Shown piece after piece: positions 46,080 to 57,370 of a stretch of DNA of 64,000 nucleotides. The translations under genes were made by a program, and so were the position numbers. Source of the DNA: Archivesica marissinica (Eukaryota > Mollusca > Bivalvia > Venerida > Vesicomyidae); the NCBI GenBank assembly GCA_014843695.1, contig CM026391.1:39478768-39542767 (forward strand). Direction: 5' to 3'. Each line of letters begins with the position of its first letter. The stretch's first letter is position 1. A model generated the notes under the pieces. That model ran no database searches and was not told the origin of the DNA. It saw only the letters and a program-made list of their open reading frames with translations.

Positions 46080-46335
46080 TATTTGGAGGATAGTGCAATG
46101 ATACATAAAGAGACCCATTCCATTTTAGATTTTTGGAGAATAGTGCAATGATACAGACAGAGACCCATTCCAGAGTCTCCTCTGGTTCTTTTACGTGCAC
46201 GGTGTAAAGCATGGCACAAGACCTCGGTTTAAAGTCCCATCTGAAAGACTGTTAATTTTATTAGGGTCAGACAGGGGGATCAAATCCGTGATCCCTGGAT
46301 TACCAGTCCAGCGTGTTACCACTGGACTCCAGTTC
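46080..46335 (-). mobile_element. SINE family T, minus strand, duplicated 3' portion
   Basis: Minus strand: GTAACACGCTGGACTGGTAA (head), CGGATTTGATCCCC (B box), GGGACTTTAAACCGAGGTC, TAAAAGAACCAGAGGAGACT. The TGGGTCTCTGTCTGTATCAT block occurs twice (46085-46120 and 46133-46172). Confidence 0.82.
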
Positions 46336-46593
46336 CGTCAGTGGGTCGAAATTACGTTCATACTGTCGAAATTAGCATTTGTATTGGCGAGACATTGAAC
46401 TGTTGAATCATATTTATATCAAAGTCAGGAAACAACAGAAAACAAAGATAAGTACAAGAAAGGATATATTTCTCATATTACGTGATCACTAAACTGTCGA
46501 AATAACTCTCATTGCTCTACCTGGTAGCTTCGCGCTAGTGAGCTACAGTGATGAGTGCTGGTATTGATACTCTATACTATGAGATTATGACTC

Positions 46594-46809
46594 CAGGGTT
46601 CCCGCTGTCCGTCGCCATTGGCGACAATTACAACAAAACACAATACTGGCATTAAATTTTGTGAATTGCCGAAAATATTTAGCACAACATTTTTTCTATT
46701 TTGTTTGTTGTTTTTTTTGGCACAACATGTTTTGTCAAATACATGGCTCCAATGTTTTCAAATTGGCGACAGACGTGGCTAGGCATAAATTCGGACAGAG
46801 GGAACCCTG
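46594..46809. mobile_element. MITE with CAGGGTTCCC termini
   Basis: The left end CAGGGTTCCCGCTGTCCG and inverted right end CAGGGTTCCCTCTGTCCG are 17 of 18 identical. It is hAT-like by its ends, but no matching 8-base flanks were found (TATGACTC versus GGAATCGG). Confidence 0.62.
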
Positions 46810-46860
46810 GGAATCGGTGACTTGGTAATTTAATCTACCCGGTAAGCTAATAGCAATTAA

Positions 46861-47079
46861 TCAAACTTTAGTGTGTATGTATTGCTTTATACAATGTAGA
46901 CTGGATAGTTGGATAGCAATAGCATCGTTACGGATTTGACCATATCGTAGTAGTGGGCGTGTATAGTTTAGCAATGCGTCTAGCGCTTGTTGAGTTATCT
47001 TTTTCTCTCTTTGCAGCAACATGTCAAGTTCAAGGTCATCTAGAAGGTATATATCAATTCTTTTTCTATCGGTGAACAT
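46861..47079 (-). CDS. Unrecognised short ORF
   Basis: 72 codons with normal-looking composition: DIYLLDDLELDMLLQREKKI, then ALLNYTRPLLRYGQIRNDAI. I do not recognise it and see no splice sites that would extend it convincingly. It could be a LINE or transposon scrap, or an exon of an unknown gene. Confidence 0.2.
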   Translation of the reverse strand: MFTDRKRIDIYLLDDLELDMLLQREKKITQQALDALLNYTRPLLRYGQIRNDAIAIQLSSLHCIKQYIHTKV

Positions 47080-47800
47080 CCTTGACCAGAAAACGCAGTG
47101 ATCGAGGGGTTGATGCTCTGAGCTATCCCAGTATTATAGGTTCAATGATAAATCCCCAGTCGAAGCTAATAAAACACATTGTAGTATTTCCCACCATTAC
47201 ACAGCATTTGGATGACTATAAAATATGTTGTTGACGCTTATGGAACTGTATATTATTGTGGAGTGGTTTCGCAACCAGGTATCTCGGGTTGGGGGCTCTG
47301 TATAATCATAATTTATTTGATTAGCTTTAAAACCGGAAAATTGACTCAATTTCGTTTGTAATGGTTATGGAGTTATTGTCCTTGAATTGCTAAAAAAGCG
47401 TCGATCCTACACCTGCAGCACCATCGTTATTATTCACAACACATCCAATTCCTATTTCACTTATGTTGGTACTCTCTCTTACAGCATTCATACCCACCTA
47501 TACACAGAAATACTTTCACATTATAGGAAAGGTAATTATTGTACTATCATTTTGCAATATCTATTTTAGCAAATAGTGTGACCTCATTGTTTCTGGGGTC
47601 GTTATTTTTCCAGTCAAGGGTATACCAACACAACATATGAATCGATAATGAACGTACGTGTACCATCATTGTTTGATAATATCATGCATAAATATATCTT
47701 TTAATTGGATAGGATTTATATGCAATTGTTCGTTTATCAATGCAATATTTCCATTTCTTGTGTCTACTTTTGGACGAATATTTATGGACATTATCTATGG
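47080..47800. other. Non-coding stretch
   Basis: No supported feature. Confidence 0.4.
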
Positions 47801-47807
47801 AACCCAG

Positions 47808-47905
47808 GTGACAAAATCATGCAGCCAGTCCGGGACTCAAACCTGGTGCTTCTCGCTTACAGGGCGATTGCTCTACTGATTGAGCTAACCAGGCTGTCTA
47901 CAAAT
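47808..47905 (-). mobile_element. tRNA-like SINE head
   Basis: Minus strand: GGTTAGCTCAATCAGTAGAG (A box), then CAGGTTTGAGTCCCGGACTG (B box) and GCTGCATGATTTTGTCACCT. The cloverleaf is nearly complete but no mature 3' end is present. Confidence 0.65.
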
Positions 47906-48023
47906 CATCTCACTTATTCGGTTAATATACACACCGTTACATACTCACCTACCAAATAGGAATTCTTCCATGAATTTCCTTCGCGATAAGAGTTTATACT
48001 GCAACGTTCACAAAGAGTTAACC

Positions 48024-48136
48024 CAGGTGAGAAAAACATGCAGCAAAACTTGGACTCAACCCCGGGGTCTCTTGCTAACAGTGCGATTGCTCTACTTACA
48101 GCTAAGCAGGCTGCATACAAATCTCACATATTGGGT
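48024..48136 (-). mobile_element. tRNA-like SINE head, second copy
   Basis: The same family as 47808-47905 (shared AGCAATCGCACTG-type and TGTTTTTCTCACCTGGG-type blocks), more decayed in the A box. Confidence 0.58.
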
Positions 48137-48144
48137 TAATATAC

Positions 48145-48645
48145 TAGTGATAAACCGATTATCGCTAAGTCGCCGATAATCGTTCGCCGGCATTGACATC
48201 GGCGATAATCGATTGTGAAAATGTGTAATCGGTTATAATCGACGAGTCTTTATTATTGTCTCTTACTTTTATGTTTATGCCTCAAATAAAACCACGATTT
48301 ACTATTGGCTGTATTTTATTAGCATTGCACGTTTGCAACAACAATTCTAACTGTATCTAGTACTAGACTTTTCACTAGTATGTCACTAAGCATTCTGTCC
48401 TCTATTAACTTAAAAACTAATTTTATATCAGGTGGCAGTCTACTAACTTAGTCTAGTACTCAGATGTAAATGAGTAACTAATTTGTCGAAACTAGTAACT
48501 TGTTAGTAATTTATTAGTACTAAATAGATTGTTAAACTCACAAATTAGATGGAATGATTTTGATTTATAACTATATCTAATCGGTTTACCCGCCCGATTA
48601 TTCCGATTAATCGATTATGAATTTTGAAACCGATGCACATCACTA
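48145..48645. mobile_element. hAT MITE, 8-bp duplication TAATATAC
   Basis: TAATATAC flanks both ends (48137-48144 and 48646-48653). The ends read TAGTGATAAACCGAT on the left and TAGTGATGTGCATCGG inverted on the right. Internal sequence near both ends is rich in CGATTA-type motifs. There is no coding sequence. Confidence 0.85.
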
Positions 48646-48990
48646 TAATATACACACACTTCATATACCGTTAATTGTGCTGATTATGATATTGCATGTT
48701 AGTGCATCGTAAGCCAATGAGGCTGGCTGTTGTTATGTATTGTTTTGCATTGATTGTATGTACAGGTTGCACTTTAAAAACAAACTATCTACGGTATCTA
48801 TACAATAATATCTGTTTGACGCATTAATTATTAAAGTTTGTGGACAATGTAAATGACATATGTGATGGTTCTAAACATGTCAGACAATGTCTTATTATTT
48901 TTGTACAGATTACTGAATAACCTGAAAGTTAGGCCATTGTCCGTGACACAAGTTCTTCTTTAAATAAAAACATGCTATTAATGTTTACAG

Positions 48991-49049
48991 CAAGCACTCC
49001 CGGAAGGAGGCAAATGGCACAGACAGTGAGGTGGAGGAGATAGAGATTA
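48991..49049 (+). CDS. ATRX-like host gene exon (acidic linker)
   Basis: 59 bases between the acceptor TTTACAG and the donor GTAAGA. The frame that fits the next exon reads KHSRKEANGTDSEVEEIEI, a charged low-complexity linker of the kind that precedes the ADD domain. It enters with one base and leaves with one base, which joins the next exon to make Asn. Assignment to the gene rests on splice phase and position, not on a domain. Confidence 0.55.
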
Positions 49050-49177
49050 GTAAGAAGTTTTTTTTATTTTGAGACTTTCATTTGGTTGTGAATGTGAGAT
49101 AAAGTAATCTTCATAAGTCATTTAATTGCGACCAGGTCGATTGAATAGCACTTGAAATATCATCATGAAATTGATAA

Positions 49178-49628
49178 GTCTATGTGTGTTGAGACTTGGA
49201 CATACCCGTCTTAACACACTCATTTTTATTGAAAGGAGAGGATCCACCATTGTGTATACCATGCCATTCCTCTATAAATGTTGAACACATCTTGATTCAC
49301 TGTGTAGATTTAGCACTCATTCGTCGAAAATATTTTACAGTTATGACAATGAAGGAGCTTTTCGACACTGGATTTTAAATACATTATTGCATTTTTAAAA
49401 GAATCACATCTTTTCCATAAATTGTAAGTTTTACAACTGACGTTTTATTATAATTTTTACAGCTTGATAAATTTTGTTGCAATTGACCTTTCGTCATTAC
49501 AATTTTAATACATACAGTATGTTATTTACATAATATTTTTAATTGTAGATATCTTGTATACAATATACTTGCGCGATATAGCCTGAACTGTGCTGATGCG
49601 CCGTTAAACCAAATACTCACTCACTCTC
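49178..49628 (+). pseudogene. LINE 3' fragment (RNase H-bearing I-type group) in host intron
   Basis: Encodes RLGHTRL, then after a frameshift LTHSFLLKGEDPPLCIPCHS and NVEHILIHCVDL. This is the Cys-x-x-Cys...His-x-x-x-x-Cys tail after the RNase H region in I/R1-type LINEs. The untranslated end reads GCTGATGCGCCGTTAAACCA and an ACTCACTCACTC tail. It is 5'-truncated. Confidence 0.72.
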
Positions 49629-49854
49629 TCACTATGTGTGTAGATCAATGTGTAGAACATTCATGGGGAGTGGCTCATAACATTCAATTATTTATCTGTT
49701 AAATAACTATGACGACAGAAGTGGCGCAGACAATAGGGAACCCTGTCGATATTCTTGTTGCTGTAACTAGTTTGCTTTGTATGTTTCTAATGCTCATTAT
49801 GTTTGTATGATGACATACTTGACTATTGATGTGTATATTCATGCGGGGGGGCTC

Positions 49855-50090
49855 CGTGGCTGAAATGTTGTTGACTCCAAATCACCGTTATAGGTTGGAA
49901 TCCCACTGATTATTTCAAGTGATGAAGCTATTCAGCTGGCTTGCAGATTGCCAGTGGTTCAACCTGGGTGCCCATCTGTGTCTGCAATAATGGTTGGGGG
50001 TTTAACCGAGTCTTCCTCCACCAATACTAGCTGGAGAGCCGTCATATGACTTAAACAGCTGTTGGTGCGACTTTAACTCCAAACAAATTT
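49855..50090 (+). mobile_element. SINE with degraded tRNA head
   Basis: GGCTCCGTGGCTGAAATG (weak A box) and AGGTTGGAATCCC (B box), then a body with CCGTCATATGACTTAAACAG and the terminal GCGACTTTAACTCCAAACAA. Confidence 0.62.
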
Positions 50091-50202
50091 AAACATGCAG
50101 AATTTGTGAGTGTCCCATTCTAGATGCCCAACTTATTGCTATAAATGTTAAAGGTCAGAAATTTGTGCCGAATTTTGATTAGTTTATACAAATTCATTTT
50201 AG

Positions 50203-50412
50203 TTCAATTGCGAAACAAGTTCTTATAACTTATATTAATCACTCTCAAGACCTCATTCCTGATGGAATCCATCGCCATGTGGGAGAGAGAAGAGGCAATG
50301 TGGAATTTAAATGCCTTGCCTAAGGGCACAATCGTAATGGCTCCAGCGGGGCTCGCACTCTGACCGTACGCACCTAAAGCTAACGCACATCCATTGCGCT
50401 ATCGCGACTTCC
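50203..50412 (-). mobile_element. tRNA-derived SINE (family M), full length
   Basis: Minus strand: GTCGCGATAGCGCAATGGAT (A box), GTGCGAGCCCC (B box), ATTGTGCCCTTAGGCAAGGC, GATGGATTCCATCAGGAATG and the tail CTTGTTTCGCAATTGAAC. The best copy of the family in the window. Confidence 0.85.
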
Positions 50413-50867
50413 GAATTGTGTTAGTCACTCGATATGTTTGACATCACTTCACAATGTCATCTAATTGGGTTACATGTCGCGCACAAAACCCAGGTCCACA
50501 TCGGCATGGTCAGATGTCTGCTTCATATATTTCAAAATAATCAGCCCATTTTGAAATACTTATCATAGGTAGAGTACTATATTTGATTTAACATTTTGTG
50601 CATAGCATTGATACATGACTGCTTTAGTTCCTATTAATCATGTACATTTTGTATTTAACATTCAACATTTTGTTTGTGGTTATGCCATTTTACATTATTG
50701 TTTTGAAATCCAGCCCCCCTCCCACTCTCCGTAATAATATGTTTGGACTAGTTCTATTGATGTGATTTTCTTGCACCTTACTAAACATACCGTATGCGTT
50801 TTTCTTGAAAAACACCTCATTTATTGTAATATTGTAAGAAAACGTAACATTTCTTTGTTTATTTCAG

Positions 50868-50960
50868 ACGAGTCAGATGGTTGTGATAATGTAGCTAGCA
50901 ACAACAAACCAAAGAAGGCTGACTGTTCGTTTAATAGGGATGCATTTTCCATGCCAGATG
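50868..50960 (+). CDS. ATRX-like host gene exon
   Basis: 93 bases with the acceptor TTGTTTATTTCAG and the donor GTAGGT. The reading frame (completed by A from the previous exon) gives ESDGCDNVASNNKPKKADCS and then FNRDAFSMPD, and leaves one base (G) that the next coding exon turns into Asp. No domain is seen in it alone. The last ten bases (ATGCCAGATG) plus the donor are the seed of the minisatellite that fills the start of the following intron. Confidence 0.62.
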
Positions 50961-53900
50961 GTAGGTGTTATCTAGCTGTACTGTGCTAGGAATGGCCAGG
51001 GCAGATGGTAGGTGTTATCTAGCTGTACTGTGCTAGGAATGGCCAGGGCAGATGGTAGGTGTTATCTAGCTGTACTGTGCTAGGAATGGCTGTGCCAGGG
51101 CAGATGGTAGGTGTTATCTAGCTGTACTGTGCTAGGAATGGCTGTGCCAGGGCAGATGGTAGGTGTTATCTAGCTGTACTGTGCTAGGAATGGCTGTGCC
51201 AGGGCAGATGGTAGGTGTTATCTAGCTGTACTGTGCTAGGAATGGCCAGGGCAGATGGTAGGTGTTATCTAGCTGTACTGTGCTAGGAATGGCTGTGCCA
51301 GGGCAGATGGTAGGTGTTATCTAGCTGTACTGTGCTAGGAATGGCCAGGGCAGATGGTAGGTGTTATCTAGCTGTACTGTGCTAGGAATGGCCAGGGCAG
51401 ATGGTAGGTGTTATCTAGCTGTACTGTGCTAGGAATGGCTGTGCCAGGGCAGATGGTAGGTGTTATCTAGCTGTACTGTGCTAGGAATGGCTAGGGCAGA
51501 TGGTAGGTGTTATCTAGCTGTACTGTGCTAGGAATGGCTGTGCCAGGGCAGATGGTAGGTGTTATCTAGCTGTACTGTGCTAGGAATGGCCAGGGCAGAT
51601 GGTAGGTGTTATCTAGCTGTACTGTGCTAGGAATGGCCAGGGCAGATGGTAGGTGTTATCTAGCTGTACTGTGCTAGGAATGGCCAGGGCAGATGGTAGG
51701 TGTTATCTAGCTGTACTGTGCTAGGAATGGCCAGGGCAGATGGTAGGTGTTATCTAGCTGTACTGTGCTAGGAATGGCTGTGCCAGGGCAGATGGTAGGT
51801 GTTATCTAGCTGTACTGTGCTAGGAATGGCTGTGCCAGGGCAGATGGTAGGTGTTATCTAGCTGTACTGTGCTAGGAATGGCTGTGCCAGGGCAGATGGT
51901 AGGTGTTATCTAGCTGTACTGTGCTAGGAATGGCCAGGGCAGATGGTAGGTGTTATCTAGCTGTACTGTGCTAGGAATGGCTGTGCCAGGGCAGATGGTA
52001 GGTGTTATCTAGCTGTACTGTGCTAGGAATGGCCAGGGCAGATGGTAGGTGTTATCTAGCTGTACTGTGCTAGGAATGGCTGTGCCAGGGCAGATGGTAG
52101 GTGTTATCTAGCTGTACTGTGCTAGGAATGGCTGTGCCAGGGCAGATGGTAGGTGTTATCTAGCTGTACTGTGCTAGGAATGGCCAGGGCAGATGGTAGG
52201 TGTTATCTAGCTGTACTGTGCTAGGAATGGCCAGGGCAGATGGTAGGTGTTATCTAGCTGTACTGTGCTAGGAATGGCTGCACCAGGGCAGATGGTAGGT
52301 GTTATCTAGCTGTACTATGCTAGGAATGGCTGTGCCAGGGCAGATGATAGGTGTTATCTAGCTGTACTGTGCTAGGAATGGCTGCGCCAGGGCAGATGGT
52401 AGGTGTTATCTAGCTGTACTGTGCTAGGAATGGCTGTGCCAGGGCAGATGGTAGGTGTTATCTAGCTGTGCTGTGCCAGGGCAGATGGTAGGTGTTATCT
52501 AGCTGTACTGTGCTAGGAATGGCTGTGCCAGGGCAGATGGTAGGTGTTATCTAGCTGTACTGTGCTAGGAATGGCTGCACCAGGGCAGATGGTAGGTGTT
52601 ATCTAGCTGTACTGTGCTAGGAATGGCTGTGCCAGGGCAGATGGTAGGTGTTATCTAGCTGTACTGTGCTAGGAATGGCTGTGCCAGGGCAGATGGTAGG
52701 TGTTATCTAGCTGTACTGTGCTAGGAATGGCTGTGCCAGGGCAGATGGTAGGTGTTATCTAGCTGTACTGTGCTAGGAATGGCTGTGCCAGGGCAGATGG
52801 TAGGTGTTATCTAGCTGTACTGTGCTAGGAATGGCTGTGCCAGGGCAGATGGTAGGTGTTATCTAGCTGTACTGTGCTAGGAATGGCTGTGCCAGGGCAG
52901 ATGGTAGGTGTTATCTAGCTGTACTGTGCTAGGAATGGCTGTGCCAGGGCAGATGGTAGGTGTTATCTAGCTGTACTGTGCTAGGAATGGCTGTGCCAGG
53001 GCAGATGGTAGGTGTTATCTAGCTGTACTGTGCTAGGAATGGCTGCGCCAGGGCAGATGGTAGGTGTTATCTAGCTGTACTGTGCTAGGAATGGCTGTGC
53101 CAGGGCAGATGGTAGGTGTTATCTAGCTGTACTGTGCTAGGAATGGCTGTGCCAGGGCAGATGGTAGGTGTTATCTAGCTGTACTGTGCTAGGAATGGCT
53201 GCACCAGGGCAGATGGTAGGTGTTATCTAGCTGTACTGTGCTAGGAATGGCTGCGCCAGGGCAGATGGTAGGTGTTATCTAGCTGTACTGTGCTAGGAAT
53301 GGCTGTGCCAGGGCAGATGGTAGGTGTTATCTAGCTGTACTGTGCTAGGAATGGCTGTGCCAGGGCAGATGGTAGGTGTTATCTAGCTGTACTGTGCTAG
53401 GAATGGCTGTGCCAGGGCAGATGGTAGGTGTTATCTAGCTGTACTGTGCTAGGAATGGCTGTGCCAGGGCAGATGGTAGGTGTTATCTAGCTGTACTGTG
53501 CTAGGAATGGCTGCACCAGGGCAGATGGTAGGTGTTATCTAGCTGTACTGTGCTAGGAATGGCTGTGCCAGGGCAGATGGTAGGTGTTATCTAGCTGTAC
53601 TGTGCTAGGAATGGCTGTGCCAGGGCAGATGGTAGGTGTTATCTAGCTGTACTGTGCTAGGAATGGCTGTGCCAGGGCAGATGGTAGGTGTTATCTAGCT
53701 GTACTGTGCTAGGAATGGCTGTGCCAGGGCAGATGGTAGGTGTTATCTAGCTGTACTGTGCTAGGAATGGCTGTGCCAGGGCAGATGGTAGGTGTTATCT
53801 AGCTGTACTGTGCTAGGAATGGCTGTGCCAGGGCAGATGGTAGGTGTTATCTAGCTGTACTGTGCTAGGAATGGCTGTGCCAGGGCAGATGGTAGGTGTT

Positions 53901-55885
53901 ATCTAGCTGTACTGTGCTAGGAATGGCTGTGCCAGGGCAGATGGTAGGTGTTATCTAGCTGTACTGTGCTAGGAATGGCTGCACCAGGGCAGATGGTAGG
54001 TGTTATCTAGCTGTACTGTGCTAGGAATGGCTGTGCCAGGGCAGATGGTAGGTGTTATCTAGCTGTACTGTGCTAGGAATGGCTGTGCCAGGGCAGATGG
54101 TAGGTGTTATCTAGCTGTACTGTGCTAGGAATGGCTGCACCAGGGCAGATGGTAGGTGTTATCTAGCTGTACTGTGCTAGGAATGGCTGTGCCAGGGCAG
54201 ATGGTAGGTGTTATCTAGCNNNNNNNNNNNNNNNNNNNNNNNNNNNNNNNNNNNNNNNNNNNNNNNNNNNNNNNNNNNNNNNNNNNNNNNNNNNNNNNNN
54301 NNNNNNNNNNNNNNNNNNNNNNNNNNNNNNNNNNNNNNNNNNNNNNNNNNNNNNNNNNNNNNNNNNNNNNNNNNNNNNNNNNNNNNNNNNNNNNNNNNNN
54401 NNNNNNNNNNNNNNNNNNNNNNNNNNNNNNNNNNNNNNNNNNNNNNNNNNNNNNNNNNNNNNNNNNNNNNNNNNNNNNNNNNNNNNNNNNNNNNNNNNNN
54501 NNNNNNNNNNNNNNNNNNNNNNNNNNNNNNNNNNNNNNNNNNNNNNNNNNNNNNNNNNNNNNNNNNNNNNNNNNNNNNNNNNNNNNNNNNNNNNNNNNNN
54601 NNNNNNNNNNNNNNNNNNNNNNNNNNNNNNNNNNNNNNNNNNNNNNNNNNNNNNNNNNNNNNNNNNNNNNNNNNNNNNNNNNNNNNNNNNNNNNNNNNNN
54701 NNNNNNNNNNNNNNNNNNNNNNNNNNNNNNNNNNNNNNNNNNNNNNNNNNNNNNNNNNNNNNNNNNNNNNNNNNNNNNNNNNNNNNNNNNNNNNNNNNNN
54801 NNNNNNNNNNNNNNNNNNNNNNNNNNNNNNNNNNNNNNNNNNNNNNNNNNNNNNNNNNNNNNNNNNNNNNNNNNNNNNNNNNNNNNNNNNNNNNNNNNNN
54901 NNNNNNNNNNNNNNNNNNNNNNNNNNNNNNNNNNNNNNNNNNNNNNNNNNNNNNNNNNNNNNNNNNNNNNNNNNNNNNNNNNNNNNNNNNNNNNNNNNNN
55001 NNNNNNNNNNNNNNNNNNNNNNNNNNNNNNNNNNNNNNNNNNNNNNNNNNNNNNNNNNNNNNNNNNNNNNNNNNNNNNNNNNNNNNNNNNNNNNNNNNNN
55101 NNNNNNNNNNNNNNNNNNNNNNNNNNNNNNNNNNNNNNNNNNNNNNNNNNNNNNNNNNNNNNNNNNNNNNNNNNNNNNNNNNNNNNNNNNNNNNNNNNNN
55201 NNNNNNNNNNNNNNNNNNNGATGGTAGGTGTTATCTAGCTGTACTGTGCTAGGAATGGCCAGGGCAGATGGTAGGTGTTATCTAGCTGTACTGTGCTAGG
55301 AATGGCCAGGGCAGATGGTAGGTGTTATCTAGCTGTACTGTGCTAGGAATGGCTGCCCAGGGCAGATGGTAGGTGTTATCTAGCTGTACTGTGCTAGGAA
55401 TGCGCCAGGGCAGATGGTAGGTGTTATCTAGCTGTACTGTGCTAGGAATGGCTGTGCCAGGGCAGATGGTAGGTGTTATCTAGCTGTACTGTGCTAGGAA
55501 TGGCTGTGCCAGGGCAGATGGTAGGTGTTATCTAGCTGTACTGTGCTAGGAATGGCTGTGCCAGGGCAGATGGTAGGTGTTATCTAGCTGTACTGTGCTA
55601 GGAATGACTGTGCCAGGGCAGATGGTAGGTGTTATCTAGCTGTACTGTGCTAAGGAATGGCTGTGCCAGGGCAGATGGTAGGTGTTATCTAGCTGTACTG
55701 TGCTAGGAATGGCTGCACCAGGGCAGATGGTAGGTGTTATCTAGCTGTACTGTGCTAGGAATGGCTGTGCCAGGGCAGATGGTAGGTGTTATCTAGCTAT
55801 ACTGTGCTAGGAATGGCTGTGCCAGGGCAGATGGTAGGTGTTATCTAGCTGTACTGTGCTAGGAATGGCTGCGCCAGGGCAGATG
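50951..55885 (+). repeat. 47/52-bp minisatellite starting at a 5' splice site
   Basis: Roughly 64 units before the gap and about 13 after it, estimated from length. The unit is CAGATGGTAGGTGTTATCTA, GCTGTACTGTGCTAGGAATG and GC(TGTGC)CAGGG; the TGTGC pentamer is present in 52-base and absent in 47-base units. Variants (TGCAC, TGCGC) occur in runs. Homogeneity is extreme, implying recent expansion. Every unit contains CAGATG|GTAGGT, the same as the authentic exon-intron junction apart from the first flanking bases. Confidence 0.96.
54220..55219. other. Assembly gap, 1000 N
   Basis: Exactly 1000 undetermined bases inside the minisatellite. The round length implies a placeholder; the true array length is unknown. 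The open frame that appears to cross it is an artefact. Confidence 0.98.
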
Positions 55886-55959
55886 CATGTAATCTGGATG
55901 CAAGATACATTATTATGAACTGCAAGGATAAAGTGTGAAGAAATCAAATGTCACTTTCG

Positions 55960-56161
55960 ATTATAACACATTATTTATTTTTTATAATTTTATTTATTTT
56001 ACAACGATTGCGAAGCAAATTTTATCAACTTATATTAATCACTCTCGTTGGCGCGGATGAAAGCGTAAATGTGGTCATTCGTGTTGGTGGAAACCTGTGT
56101 ATCCGGAGAAAACCCACCTGTCGGATATGGCGACCACCGTGCGATCTTGCATACTTCCCGG
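55960..56161 (-). mobile_element. SINE 3' part, interrupted by hAT MITE
   Basis: The tail and body of a tRNA-derived SINE (family C): GATTAATATAAGTTGATAAA, TTTGCTTCGCAATCG and an A-rich end on minus. The head is on the far side of the insertion at 58089-58157. Confidence 0.65.
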
Positions 56162-56627
56162 TAAGGGTGTCACGATATCAGCAACCCATATCGCGATATA
56201 TTGTGATATTTTATCAAATAATCGCGATATTTATTCATTTTTCATGCATTGTGATTATATTTTTTTCTATAAGATGACACGGATTACATTATACACATTT
56301 CAAGACACTATCTCATTCAACAGTATTTATTAACTTACAAAACACTGAATAGAATAACAACTTAAATCGACTAGAAAATGTTTCAGAGAACGGTGAATAT
56401 ATAAGCACCGGTTGAAGCGATTGAGTTTGAGTTGAGTATAAAAAAGCAGATCCCCTGCATATAATTTGGTGAAGTATATAAGGGTGCAACGATATACCGT
56501 GGGACGGTTTATCGCGGTACTAGGGCCACGGTTCGATACGCGATACGCTGCATGCCCTTTACGGTACGGTACGGCAATTATTCCCGACTTCAACGGAAGG
56601 GAGACTACTCTTACAAACAAAACAAAC

Positions 56628-56816
56628 ATGGCTGAATTACAATCACCACCGGCAGCTTTCAAATTAAAAATATGGGCGCATTTTGGATTCAAATTTAATA
56701 TAGTTGACGGCGTAAAAACAACGGTGAAAAAAACAACCACTTGTCGCCATTGTTTCACGGACGTGTCATATAAAACGGGTAACACGACCAACATGACTAC
56801 GCACATGAAGGCATGA
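56628..56816 (+). pseudogene. hAT transposase N-terminus: BED zinc finger
   Basis: It starts at the ATG in MAELQSPPAAFKLKIWAHFG and continues through TTTCRHCFTDVSY and NTTNMTTHMKA to a stop. Trp/Phe, Cys-x-x-Cys and His mark a BED finger that would bind the transposon ends. The second zinc His lies at or just beyond the premature stop, so the finger is cut short. It is 62 residues, against several hundred for an intact ZBED-like transposase. Confidence 0.75.
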
Positions 56817-56885
56817 AGCGTCATCATCCGAACATTGACGTATCCGAAACTTCACTTTCCTCTACTATCAAAACTAGCCAGATAG

Positions 56886-57077
56886 TACCTGGCCATTCTA
56901 GGCACATCCGTCTCTAGCGAACGCGTGTTCTCAACAGCAGGAGACATTGTAACTGCCCAGCGGTCTGCTTTGTTACCACAGAATGTGGATACTTTGATTT
57001 TTCTAAAGAAAAATATGAAACTTTTAACCCAGGAAATGTTTCTGTTGGAACAGTTTAATAGGCTGAGCGTAGGCTAG
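56886..57077 (+). pseudogene. hAT transposase C-terminal dimerisation (hATC) segment
   Basis: It reads YLAILGTSVSSERVFSTAGD, then SALLPQNVDTLIFLKKNM. The Ser-Ser-Glu-Arg-x-Phe-Ser-x-Ala-Gly block and Leu-Ile-Phe-Leu-Lys-Lys-Asn end are diagnostic of the hATC domain. About 60 codons survive; the RNase H-like catalytic core between the BED finger and this segment is deleted. Confidence 0.85.
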
Positions 57078-57171
57078 GCATTGTTTCTGTTGGAACAGTT
57101 TAATAGGCTGAGCGTAGGCTAGGCATTGTTTCTGTTGGAACAGTTTAATAGGCTGAGCGTAGGCTAGGCAT
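57037..57171. repeat. 45-bp unit, three copies
   Basis: Three perfect or near-perfect copies of TGTTTCTGTTGGAACAGTTT plus 25 bases. They begin in the last codons of the hATC segment and run past its stop. Confidence 0.95.
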
Positions 57172-57370
57172 TGTTTATATTGTTTATATAACTGCTTGTT
57201 TTACAGTTAATCATTTGCTTTAATTAGTAAATGTACTTGACAAGTTTAACTATTTTCTATATTTTCCCCTTTGGTTCCATAAAACCATATCGCGATACGT
57301 ATCGTATCGTGACCCAAGAATCGTGATGCGTATCGTGAGGTAGGCGTATCGTTGCACCCTTAGAAGTATA

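Larger units (their letters stand above)
56479..57362 (+). mobile_element. hAT element (inner), internally deleted, 8-bp duplication GAAGTATA
   Basis: GAAGTATA flanks both ends (56471-56478 and 57363-57370). The termini are TAAGGGTGCAACGATA and its inverted copy TAAGGGTGCAACGATACG. Inside are the two ends of a ZBED-type hAT transposase with the middle deleted, plus a 45-bp triplication. Confidence 0.9.

Noticed and set aside
47808..47905. Functional tRNA gene on the minus strand
   Set aside because: Stem mismatches, no discrete 3' end and a related decayed copy 215 bp away point to a SINE.
54208..55227. 339-codon open frame of unknown residues
   Set aside because: It consists of the N gap.
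55948..56277. 109-codon plus-strand frame with hydrophobic start
   Set aside because: It spans a SINE tail and the left arm of a hAT MITE, so it is not a conserved coding unit.
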